Source of the DNA: Archangium gephyra
GTDB taxonomy: Bacteria; Myxococcota; Myxococcia; Myxococcales; Myxococcaceae
NCBI GenBank assembly: GCA_003243425.1
Contig: QFQP01000013.1
Location: 186,001-250,000, forward strand
Direction: 5' to 3'
DNA length: 64,000 nt
The position numbers and the translations under genes are program-made. Positions 20,086 to 28,110 of the stretch are shown here, piece by piece (the first letter of the stretch is position 1; every line of letters starts with the position of its first letter). Below the pieces are notes generated by a model that was not told where the DNA came from, ran no database searches, and saw nothing but the letters and a program-made list of their open reading frames with translations.

Positions 20086-20934
20086 TCACTGCTTCGAGTC
20101 CAACGCCTTGAGCTCTTCGAAGCCGGGGAGCTGCGAGAGGTCGGGCACGATGATGATCTCGATGCGGCGGTTCTGCGCCTTGGATTCCTTCGAGTCGTTG
20201 GACGCCACCGGGTGCGTCTCGCCGAACGATGCCGCCGAGATGCGCTCGGCGGGCAAGCCCGACTCGACCATCGTCTTGAGCACGGTGATGGCGCGACCAG
20301 CGGCGAGCTCCCAGTTGCTGGGGTACTGCGCTGAGTTGATCGGCACGTTGTCGGTGTGACCTTCGACCTGGAACGTGCGCTTGGGGATCGACGCGAGCAC
20401 CTGACCAACCTCGGCGATGGCCGCCTTGCCGTCCTTCGACAGGCTGGCCGAACCTGAGCCGAAGAGAATGTCGGTGGCGAGCACCACCACCATGCGGCCG
20501 TCGACGATCTTCACCTTCAACTTCCCGGCGTCGATGAGCGAGCGGAAACGGGAGAGCAGGTTCTTGAACTCGGCGACGCGCGACTCGGCCTCGGCGCGAC
20601 GGCGTTCGAGCTCCGCGAGCGCGCGCGTCATCTCTTCGACGGAGTTCTGAAGACGGCTCTTGTCCTTGGTGGCGGCCGCGATGTCGCCGCGCAGCTTGTC
20701 GATACGGGCCGTGAGGTCCTTCACCTTCTGCTGTTCGTCGGCGAGCGTCGCGTTCAACTCGTTGTTGCGCGCCTCCAGTGCGGTCTGCCTCTTCTCGAGT
20801 TCGGCGAGCGCCTTGTTCTTCTCGGTCAGGTTCGCTTCGAGCCCGTCGCGGTCTCTCTGGAGCGCGTCGAACGTGCTCTGAGAAACACAGCCCAACGCGG
20901 GCACCACCACCAACAGCGTCATGAGTTTTCTCAT
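20086..20934 (-). CDS. OmpA-family lipoprotein with long coiled coil
   Basis: 282 residues from ATG 20934, giving a short lipoprotein signal (MRKLMTLLVVVPALGC). Residues about 25-140 are heptad-like coiled coil (RDRDGLEANLTEKNKALAEL and onward). The C-terminal 120 residues are an OmpA peptidoglycan-binding domain: TDILFGSGSASLS, EGHTDN, NWELAAGRA and the final NRRIEIIIVP. It should tether the outer membrane, or a complex there, to peptidoglycan. Longer starts upstream lack a signal sequence. Divergent from the HEAT-repeat gene. Confidence 0.9.
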   Translation of the reverse strand: MRKLMTLLVVVPALGCVSQSTFDALQRDRDGLEANLTEKNKALAELEKRQTALEARNNELNATLADEQQKVKDLTARIDKLRGDIAAATKDKSRLQNSVEEMTRALAELERRRAEAESRVAEFKNLLSRFRSLIDAGKLKVKIVDGRMVVVLATDILFGSGSASLSKDGKAAIAEVGQVLASIPKRTFQVEGHTDNVPINSAQYPSNWELAAGRAITVLKTMVESGLPAERISAASFGETHPVASNDSKESKAQNRRIEIIIVPDLSQLPGFEELKALDSKQ

Positions 20935-21058
20935 GGCGCGGCATGGTAACGACATCGAACTCATTTGACGTGCAACGAATTCAACGTGTGGTTCAACCGT
21001 GACACCAGACGTGCGAGCGTCACCCACGTCATTACCCCGTCATTTCAAGGAGTTTTCG

Positions 21059-22684
21059 ATGGACGCGTTGGAGCGCATCTCGAAGCTGCTGGACGACGAG
21101 TCACCGCGAAAGCGCATCGCTGCAGCGGTGGTGCTGGGCGAACTCAAGGTGAAAGACGCGGCGGTTGTCGCGCGCCTGGTGACGATGGCGAAGGACCCCG
21201 TGGACGCGTACGCGGAAGCGGCCGTCGAAGCGCTGGGGGCGATGAAGGCGCTCAAGGGGTTGCCGGTGTTGCTTGATTCGCTGGCCCGCGGAAAAGAAGT
21301 GGCCGCGGCCGCCAGAGGGGCCATCGCCCAGCTTGGTGAAGACGCGCTGCCCGACATTCGTGCCCGCCTCGACGGAGCAACGCCCGAGGTGCGCGCCGCG
21401 CTGTCTCAGTTGCTCCCCGCGGTCGGTGGCCGACAGAGCTTCGAGATGGCGCTCGAAGGGCTGCGTGGCCAGCCATGGGACGCGATCAACAAGGTCGCGC
21501 TCTCGGTGAGGCAGGAGGCACGCGGCATGAGCGAAGCCGAGCGCCGGGTGATGAAGACGCAGGCCGAGAAGTTCCTCGCGAAGAAGAAGAGTGCCGATGA
21601 CGAGCACGCGATGCGCGGGGTGTTGAAGATCGTCGGCTACCTCGAGCTCGCAGAGACCCAGGACCTGCTGCTCGGCTACCTGTCGTCGAAGCAGACGCCT
21701 GCGGTGCGGCTCGAAGCGGCGACCGCATTGCGCTTCGCGCTGTCGAAAGGGCCTTCGAAGAAGGCTGTGCGCCGGTTGATGGAGCTGCTCCTCGACGACG
21801 ACGCGCTCGTCGGGCGTGCCGCGCGAGACTCGTTGACGGTGTTGAAGGTTGGCGCCGAGTTCTGCGACGAACTCGCGGAGCTGTGTGACTCGCGCGTGGG
21901 TGAAGTCGCGTTGTGGGCCATCAATCGGCTTGGCGAACTGGCCGTGAGCGAGAAGGGCGCGGCGAGCAAGCTGGCCGCCAGGACATTGCAGCCGGTCGCC
22001 CGCAGTGGCGAGCGCGCACGCGCGGAGGCTGCGTCGAAGGTGTTGGCTGCGTTGCCGGGTGGTGAGTCGCTGCTGGTCGAGGCGCTCGCGGCGGCCGAAG
22101 ACGAAACCGGCGCGCAGGTGCTTTCGGACGTGCTCGCGCCGCTCGCGGCGAATCTCGGGAAGAAGGACGTGAAGGTTCTTCTCGAGGCAGGCGGGAAGAA
22201 CCTCGGCAAACACCTCGCCGTGGCGAGGAAACAGTTGGAGCCAGTGCGCGCCGCCGACGCAGAAGCCTGGGCGGAGCTGTTGCGTGACAAGGTGAAGTCG
22301 CTGGCGAAGAAAGACCCGGCGCGCGCCGAGGCGATCGGCCACCTGCTCGGCAAGTCGATGGTGGCGACGGCTGAAGATCGTTTCGGGCTGGTGGTTGCGC
22401 AGCTCGCGCACAGCAACCTCGACCCGCACCCACGAGCGCGCCAGCGTGACCCGTCGTTGCAGGAGCTCGAGAAGCTGCACCGCGAAGGCTTCAAGCTGAA
22501 AGACGCCGTCGCGAAGGACAAGAAGCTCAGCGACGAGGCCCGCTACTACCTCGGCGTGCACTTCGCAGAGAAGCCGACCTTCGAACACAAGAACCTCGGC
22601 GCCGAGATTCTCGAGGGCCTCGCGACGGGCAAGACGAAGATCGCCAAGGCAGCGAAGAACAAACTGAAGCTCCTGGGGTTGTGA
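21059..22684 (+). CDS. HEAT-repeat protein
   Basis: 541 residues; AAGGAG ends 6 bp before ATG 21059, which decides the start. The protein is a series of paired helices with HEAT-type spacing (ERISKLLDDESPRKRIAAAVVLGEL, AYAEAAVEALGAMKALKGL, VRLEAATALRFALSKG, VGRAARDSLTVLK). It has no signal peptide or membrane segment, so it is a cytoplasmic scaffold-like protein. The last about 100 residues are Lys-rich and less regular. The AlkD-like gene, another HEAT-like fold, starts 4 bp after its stop, so they are probably co-transcribed. Function unknown. Confidence 0.8.
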   Translation: MDALERISKLLDDESPRKRIAAAVVLGELKVKDAAVVARLVTMAKDPVDAYAEAAVEALGAMKALKGLPVLLDSLARGKEVAAAARGAIAQLGEDALPDIRARLDGATPEVRAALSQLLPAVGGRQSFEMALEGLRGQPWDAINKVALSVRQEARGMSEAERRVMKTQAEKFLAKKKSADDEHAMRGVLKIVGYLELAETQDLLLGYLSSKQTPAVRLEAATALRFALSKGPSKKAVRRLMELLLDDDALVGRAARDSLTVLKVGAEFCDELAELCDSRVGEVALWAINRLGELAVSEKGAASKLAARTLQPVARSGERARAEAASKVLAALPGGESLLVEALAAAEDETGAQVLSDVLAPLAANLGKKDVKVLLEAGGKNLGKHLAVARKQLEPVRAADAEAWAELLRDKVKSLAKKDPARAEAIGHLLGKSMVATAEDRFGLVVAQLAHSNLDPHPRARQRDPSLQELEKLHREGFKLKDAVAKDKKLSDEARYYLGVHFAEKPTFEHKNLGAEILEGLATGKTKIAKAAKNKLKLLGL

Positions 22685-22688
22685 CGCG

Positions 22689-23447
22689 ATGGAAGTCAAA
22701 GACTGGCAGGCCGCGCTGCGCGCCGAGCTCGAGAGCCGGCGTGATGCTGCTCGCGCGACGAAGATGCAGGCCTACATGAAGTCGAAGCTCCCGTACTACG
22801 GCGTGCCGGGCCCGGAGCTCCGCAAGCTGGTGCGCGGGCTGGCTGGTGGGCTCCTCTTTCCGTGGTTCGACAGCTTCAACGCATTCGTGCGCACCGTGTG
22901 GACGGAGGCCACGCATCGTGAAGAGAAGTACGCCGCGCTCACGCTGCTCGACATGAAGCAGACGCGCGCGTTCCACACCATGGAGGCGGTGCCGCTCTAC
23001 GAGTTCCTCATCTCCGATGGTGCGTGGTGGGACGTGGCCGACGAGGTCGCCGCGCATCGATTTCTGCCGTTGTTCGTGACCGATCACGACGCGGTGGTCG
23101 AAGTGCTGCGCCGCTGGTCGAAGGGCAGTGATCTGTGGCTGCGACGTTCGGCGATCATCTCGCAGGTGTTGCGAAAGAAGGACACCGAGTGCGCACTCCT
23201 GTTCGAGCTCGCGGAGCCGGCGCTCGCGGAGCGCGAGTTCTTCCTGCGCAAGGCGATCGGCTGGGGGTTGCGCTCGGCGGCGAAGCACCACCCGAAGAAG
23301 ATCCAGAAGTACCTGGATGAGAAGGGCGACGCGCTCAGTGGCCTGTCCCGGCGTGAGGCGCTCAAGGGCCTCGTGGCTGCGAGCGAAGAGAAAGCGGTGA
23401 AGAAGGTCGCGCCGAAGAAGAAGTCGTCGCGAACGCGCGGTGTTTAG
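22689..23447 (+). CDS. DNA alkylation repair protein, AlkD-like
   Basis: 252 residues. It resembles AlkD-family DNA glycosylases, HEAT-like proteins that excise alkylated bases. Support comes from the N-terminal YYGVPGPELRKL, the SDGAWWDVADEVA segment (Trp and Asp where AlkD has catalytic residues) and RWSKGSDLWLRRSAIIS, followed by FFLRKAIGWGLRSAAKHHP. A basic tail (KKVAPKKKSSRTRGV) is unusual for the family and may add DNA affinity. The spacing to the HEAT gene suggests one transcript. Confidence 0.88.
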   Translation: MEVKDWQAALRAELESRRDAARATKMQAYMKSKLPYYGVPGPELRKLVRGLAGGLLFPWFDSFNAFVRTVWTEATHREEKYAALTLLDMKQTRAFHTMEAVPLYEFLISDGAWWDVADEVAAHRFLPLFVTDHDAVVEVLRRWSKGSDLWLRRSAIISQVLRKKDTECALLFELAEPALAEREFFLRKAIGWGLRSAAKHHPKKIQKYLDEKGDALSGLSRREALKGLVAASEEKAVKKVAPKKKSSRTRGV

Positions 23448-23783
23448 GGCGGCAGCGCCGAAGGAGCAGAAGCACGACGACACCGAGAAAGTGTTCGACT
23501 TCGGCTTGGCTGCGCGAAATGCGGCGCACCTTCCAACGAGTTGTGCGTCGGAGCGTCCGACGCACACCGCATGGCCTTTCGGGTGAACGCCGCTCGTCTT
23601 CAGGCGTCATTTCGTCGATGACGAGCAACAGCACGCCGAGCGGCTCTGAAGTCGAGCGAGGGTTGCGCGCCCGCACGAAACGCCGGTCGGAAGCGCACCG
23701 TCCACGACGGCCCAGCCTTTACGACCTGGAGCGCTTCTGAACCCATCTCTTCCGCGCGCGGGAGCCTCACGCGCATGCGCGCT
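23448..23783. other. 336-bp gap between convergent genes
   Basis: Between the AlkD-like and SDR stop codons. Small open frames here have no recognisable sequence, codon signature or ribosome site. The only structures I see are a perfect palindrome at 23542-23566 and a weaker CGTCAT/ATGACG pair at 23605-23623. Confidence 0.6.
23542..23566. repeat. Perfect 11-bp inverted repeat with 3-nt loop
   Basis: TGTGCGTCGGA (23542-23552), loop GCG, TCCGACGCACA (23556-23566). It has no T-run on either side. It may be a bidirectional terminator hairpin for the converging transcripts, or a protein-binding site. Confidence 0.7.
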
Positions 23784-24560
23784 TCAGAGCTGAACGCTGG
23801 GGGTGTTCTGTGCGCCGTCGACGATGACGTCGGTGCCGCTCACCCAACTCGCGCGCGGTGACAGCAGGAACGCAGCGACATCGGCCACTTCATCGAGCGT
23901 GCCCATGCGCCCCCACGGAAACTCACGCTTCACGAACTCGGAGATCTTCTCTGGCATCTCCTTCGCGCGACGGGCCCATGAGCCGCCTTCGAACATGATG
24001 CTGCCCGGCGACAACGTGTTGACGCGGATCTTCTTCGACGCGAGCTCACGCGCGATCGACTTCGCCATCGCGATCTCGGCGGCCTTCGACGCGCCGTACT
24101 GCGAGCGGGGCCCGACGCGATGCCCGGAGATCGACGCGATGATCAACGCCGAACCACCGCCGCTGCTCTCGAGGTGCGGAGCGGCCGCACGAATCAAGCG
24201 CGCCGCGTGCACCAGGTTCACTTCCAACGTCTTCACCCAGTCTTCCGCGCTGGTGTCGAGGAAGTTGCCGCCGAACGTGCCGCCGACGTTGGCGACCACG
24301 CCGTCGACGCGGCCGAACTCACGCGCACAGGCCTCGACGAACTTCTCGACGCCACCGCTGGCCAGCACGTCGACCTGAACGCCGTGCGCCTTCACACCCA
24401 GTGACGACAGCGACTTCACCGCCGCGTCGAGCGTCTCGGCCGTGCGGCCACAGACCCCGACGTGCGCACCTTCTTCGGCGGCGCGGCGCGCGATCGCGTG
24501 ACCGATGCCGCGCGTGCCACCGGTCACCAGCACCACCTTGTTCTTCAGGCCGAGATCCAT
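23784..24560 (-). CDS. Short-chain dehydrogenase/reductase
   Basis: 258 residues. A classical SDR with the NAD(P)-binding TGGTRGIG at residues about 14-21, an NVGG motif, the catalytic Ser in IIASISG, and YGASK (Tyr and Lys of the active site). The end, WVSGTDVIVDGAQ, is typical of 3-oxoacyl-ACP-reductase-like SDRs, but the substrate cannot be told. Cytoplasmic. It starts 6 bp after the mfd stop, probably in the same transcript. Confidence 0.93.
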   Translation of the reverse strand: MDLGLKNKVVLVTGGTRGIGHAIARRAAEEGAHVGVCGRTAETLDAAVKSLSSLGVKAHGVQVDVLASGGVEKFVEACAREFGRVDGVVANVGGTFGGNFLDTSAEDWVKTLEVNLVHAARLIRAAAPHLESSGGGSALIIASISGHRVGPRSQYGASKAAEIAMAKSIARELASKKIRVNTLSPGSIMFEGGSWARRAKEMPEKISEFVKREFPWGRMGTLDEVADVAAFLLSPRASWVSGTDVIVDGAQNTPSVQL

Positions 24561-24566
24561 GCGCGA

Positions 24567-27500
24567 CTACTTAAGCACTGAGCTCCGCGCGGCCCAGAGA
24601 TCGCGCACGACCTTGCGAGCGGCGGGAATGAACTCCATGCCCTTCACCGACGCGTCGAGCTTCACGATGAGCTTCAAGTCGGGCGTCAGGCGGTAGAGGC
24701 CCTTCGACTTCTGCACCAGCGTGAGCAGGCGCGCGCCATCGAGCCGTGCGTCGTTGCCGAGCGTGACCACGATGCGCCCGGGAGCGCCGTCGATCTGCCG
24801 CAGGGCCAACTTCCGCAGCTCGATCTTCAGCATCATCGTCTCGTGGAGCGCGTCGAGTTCGTCGGGCGCGTCGCCGAAACGATCGATGCACTCCGCGCGG
24901 AGATCTTCGAGTTCGTCGGCCGACATCGCCTGGCTGAAGCGCTTGTAGAGCACCAGTCGCTGGTGCACGTCGGGCACGTACAGCTCGGGCAGGTACGCCG
25001 GCAGGGGGAGGTTCACGTCGGGCTCGATGACGTCCTTCGGTGCTTCGCCACGCACCTCGGCGATCGCCTCTTCCAGCATCTGGGCGTAGAGGTCGAACCC
25101 GACCGCCTCGATGCTGCCCGACTGTTCCTTGCCCAGCAGGCTGCCGGCGCCGCGAATCTCGAGGTCGTGGCTGGCGATGTTGAAGCCCGCGCCGAGCTCG
25201 GTGAACGCCTGCAGCACCTCCAGCCGCTTCTCGGCATCGGCGGTGATCGCCCGGCCGTGCGGCACCAGCAGGTAGGCGTAGGCCCGCTCCTTCGAGCGAC
25301 CCACGCGGCCACGCAGCTGGTACAGCTGGCTCAGGCCGAACTCGTCGGCGTTGTCGACGATCATGGTGTTGGCCGACGCGATGTCGATGCCGCTCTCGAC
25401 GATGCTGGTGGCGAGCAGCAGCTGCGCGCGCTTCTCGACGAAGGTGAGCATCGCCTTCTCGAGTTCGCCTTCGGCCATTTGACCGTGCGCGACCACCATC
25501 GAAACGTCGGGCACCAATTCCCGCAGCCGCTTCTCCATCGCGCCGATGGAGTGAACGCGGTTGTGAATGAAGTACACCTGTCCGCCGCGCGAGATCTCGC
25601 GATGAATCGCTTCCTTGATCTGCGCTTCGTCGAACTTGTTCACGAAGGTGCGGATGGAACGACGGTCGGCAGGCGGCGTGGTGATGAGCGAGAGGTCTCG
25701 CATGCCGCTCAACGCCATGTTCAACGTTCGCGGAATCGGAGTGGCCGTGAGCGTCAACGTGTCGACGGTCGTGCGCAGGCGCTTGAGCGACTCCTTCTGT
25801 TTCACGCCGAACTTCTGCTCTTCGTCGATGACCAGCAGCCCGAGGTCTTTGAACGCGGTGTGTGTCGACAGCAGCTTGTGGGTGCCGATGACCACGTCGA
25901 CGCGGCCTTCGCTGGCCTTCTGCAGCACCTCGCGCGCTTCCGACGGCTTGCGCAGTGACGAGATGACGTCGACCGTCACCGGATAACCGTCGAAGCGCTT
26001 CTTGAAGTTGTTGAAGTGCTGGTGCGCGAGCAGCGTGGTCGGCACCAGCATCGCGACCTGCTTGCGATCCAGCACCGCCTTGAAGATCGCGCGCATCGCG
26101 ACCTCCGTCTTTCCGTAGCCGACGTCGCCGCACACCAGGCGGTCCATCGGCATCGGCTTCTGCATGTCGGCGATGACGTCGTCGATGGCCTTCTGCTGGT
26201 CTGGCGTCTCTTCGAATTCGAAGTCGGCTTCGAACTGGTGGAAGTAGCGATCGGGCGGGCGGAACGCGTGCCCGGGGTGCGCCTTGCGCTCTGCGTAGAG
26301 CTGCAGCAGCTCGGCGGCCATCTTGAGCAACTGCTCCTTGACGTAGGCCTTGCGCTTCTCGAACGCGCCGGTGCCCAGCTTGTCGAGCGCGACCTTGGCG
26401 GGGTCGCCACCGGTGAACTTCGAGATGAGCCGCATGCGGCTCACCGGCAGGTAGACCTTGTCCTTCCCGGCGAACTCGAGCACCAGGAAGTCAGCCGCCA
26501 CGCCGTTGACCTGCATGGTCAGCAGACCGCCGTAGCGGCACACGCCGAAGTCACCGTGAACGCAGAGGTCGCCTTCCTTCAGATCCTGAAAGCTGGCGGC
26601 GAAGCCCTCGGCGCTCGACTTGCGGCGACGGGTGCGGCGGCGCGCGCGTGGGCCGAAGAGATCTTCTTCGGCCAGCACCACCAGCGCACCGGCCACGTCG
26701 ACGAAGCCCTGACTCACGTCGCCCACGAACAGATGAACGGTGTCGAGCTCCTTTGGCGCCTTCTCGAAGCGCGCGACGTGGAGCTGCGAAGCGATCCCGC
26801 GCTCGCTCAACATGCGGCGCAGCCGATCGGCCTGACCTGCCGAGCCACAGGCCACGACCACACGCAGGCTCTCGTCGCGCCACTTCTTGAGCCGTTCTTC
26901 GAGCGGCGCCAGCGCGCCTTCTTCACCGTGGTGCGAACGGATCGCCTCGCGGAGGTCCTTCGTGGTGCCGAACGTGAACGACAACGGCGCGGCCCCACCG
27001 AGGTCGAGCGACAGCCCACCGCCAGTCATCACGCGGAACGACGACAACGCCTCGTCCGTCGCCTCTTCGCTCAGGAAGTGGGCTGACACCGGCATGGTGA
27101 GCTCCATGCGGCGCAATGAATCGGCGTGGGCGCGCTCGATTTCCTGCGTGAGCTCACCGGTGGCACGGTCCTGCGCGTTCGGCTCGTCGAGCCACACCAG
27201 CGGCGACGAATGCCACGCGCGGAGGTACTCGAACACCGACGACAGGCCGTTCTCGAAGAAGCCGGGCAACAGCCCTTCGAGCCCGCCGGCGCCCATGCCC
27301 TCCTTCACCTGATCGAGGCGCTCACGAACGCGCGAGGTCGGTACGTCCTGCTTCTCGGCGAGCTCGCGGATCGACGCCTGCGCCTGTTTGCGGCTCTCGG
27401 GCGAGAAGTACAGCTCGCGGGCGGGCAACAACCGCAGCAGCTCGACGTCTTCCACCGTGCGCTGGGTGTCGGGGTCGAAGCTGCGAATCGACTCCACGGT

Positions 27501-28088
27501 GTCGCCGAAGAACTCGAGGCGAATCGGCGTGCCGTGCAGCGCAGGGTACACGTCGAGAATGTCGCCGCGCACCGAGAACGTGCCGGGGTCTTCGACCAGC
27601 GGCGCGTTGCGGTAACCCATGTTCGCCAGCTTGAGCGCGAGCTCGTCGCGGCCGGGGTCATCGTCTTTGCGCACGTCGAGCGAGAGCTTCAACATCTCGC
27701 TGCGCGGAATGACGCGGCGGCGGAGCGCGCGAACCGAGAGCACCAGGGCGTCGAACTTCGTGCCGTGGGCCAGCTGGTACAGCGCACCGAGCCGATCGGC
27801 GACGGCGGCAGGGTCGGGTACGAGCTCGTCCCAGGGCAGCACCTCATCGGCGGGCAGGCGAAGGACGCGCGTGGGCTTCGCCGGGTCGTCACCGAAGAAG
27901 AAGCCGAGATCGCCCGCCAGCACGTCGGCGGCGTCGTCGTCGGGCGTGACGCAGACCAGCGGCGTCTTCAGCTTCTGCGCGACGCGCGCCAGCACCCACG
28001 CGCGCGCTGAACCGGTGAGGCCGACGGTGCGCACACGTTCGCCCGGAGAAAGCGCTCCAGGCAGTGCAGCGAAGGCATCGGACGACAT
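24567..28088 (-). CDS. mfd: Transcription-repair coupling factor
   Basis: 1173 residues, the full family length. Mfd removes RNA polymerase stalled at lesions and recruits the UvrABC excision system. The N-terminal UvrB-like module, the CarD-like RNA-polymerase-binding region (LKEGDLCVHGDFGVCRYGGL), the translocase motifs (GDVGYGKTEVAMRA Walker A, DEEQKFG motif II, TATPIPRT motif III) and the C-terminal TRCF domain are all present. ATG 28088 is the only well-placed start. The SDR gene follows closely. Confidence 0.97.
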   Translation of the reverse strand: MSSDAFAALPGALSPGERVRTVGLTGSARAWVLARVAQKLKTPLVCVTPDDDAADVLAGDLGFFFGDDPAKPTRVLRLPADEVLPWDELVPDPAAVADRLGALYQLAHGTKFDALVLSVRALRRRVIPRSEMLKLSLDVRKDDDPGRDELALKLANMGYRNAPLVEDPGTFSVRGDILDVYPALHGTPIRLEFFGDTVESIRSFDPDTQRTVEDVELLRLLPARELYFSPESRKQAQASIRELAEKQDVPTSRVRERLDQVKEGMGAGGLEGLLPGFFENGLSSVFEYLRAWHSSPLVWLDEPNAQDRATGELTQEIERAHADSLRRMELTMPVSAHFLSEEATDEALSSFRVMTGGGLSLDLGGAAPLSFTFGTTKDLREAIRSHHGEEGALAPLEERLKKWRDESLRVVVACGSAGQADRLRRMLSERGIASQLHVARFEKAPKELDTVHLFVGDVSQGFVDVAGALVVLAEEDLFGPRARRRTRRRKSSAEGFAASFQDLKEGDLCVHGDFGVCRYGGLLTMQVNGVAADFLVLEFAGKDKVYLPVSRMRLISKFTGGDPAKVALDKLGTGAFEKRKAYVKEQLLKMAAELLQLYAERKAHPGHAFRPPDRYFHQFEADFEFEETPDQQKAIDDVIADMQKPMPMDRLVCGDVGYGKTEVAMRAIFKAVLDRKQVAMLVPTTLLAHQHFNNFKKRFDGYPVTVDVISSLRKPSEAREVLQKASEGRVDVVIGTHKLLSTHTAFKDLGLLVIDEEQKFGVKQKESLKRLRTTVDTLTLTATPIPRTLNMALSGMRDLSLITTPPADRRSIRTFVNKFDEAQIKEAIHREISRGGQVYFIHNRVHSIGAMEKRLRELVPDVSMVVAHGQMAEGELEKAMLTFVEKRAQLLLATSIVESGIDIASANTMIVDNADEFGLSQLYQLRGRVGRSKERAYAYLLVPHGRAITADAEKRLEVLQAFTELGAGFNIASHDLEIRGAGSLLGKEQSGSIEAVGFDLYAQMLEEAIAEVRGEAPKDVIEPDVNLPLPAYLPELYVPDVHQRLVLYKRFSQAMSADELEDLRAECIDRFGDAPDELDALHETMMLKIELRKLALRQIDGAPGRIVVTLGNDARLDGARLLTLVQKSKGLYRLTPDLKLIVKLDASVKGMEFIPAARKVVRDLWAARSSVLK

Positions 28089-28110
28089 CGCGCTGGCACG
28101 TACGGTCGGC

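Noticed and set aside
23519..23740. 73-codon frame in the gap between convergent genes
   Set aside because: Arg/Ser-rich, no ribosome site, no similarity to anything I know, and it crosses the palindrome.
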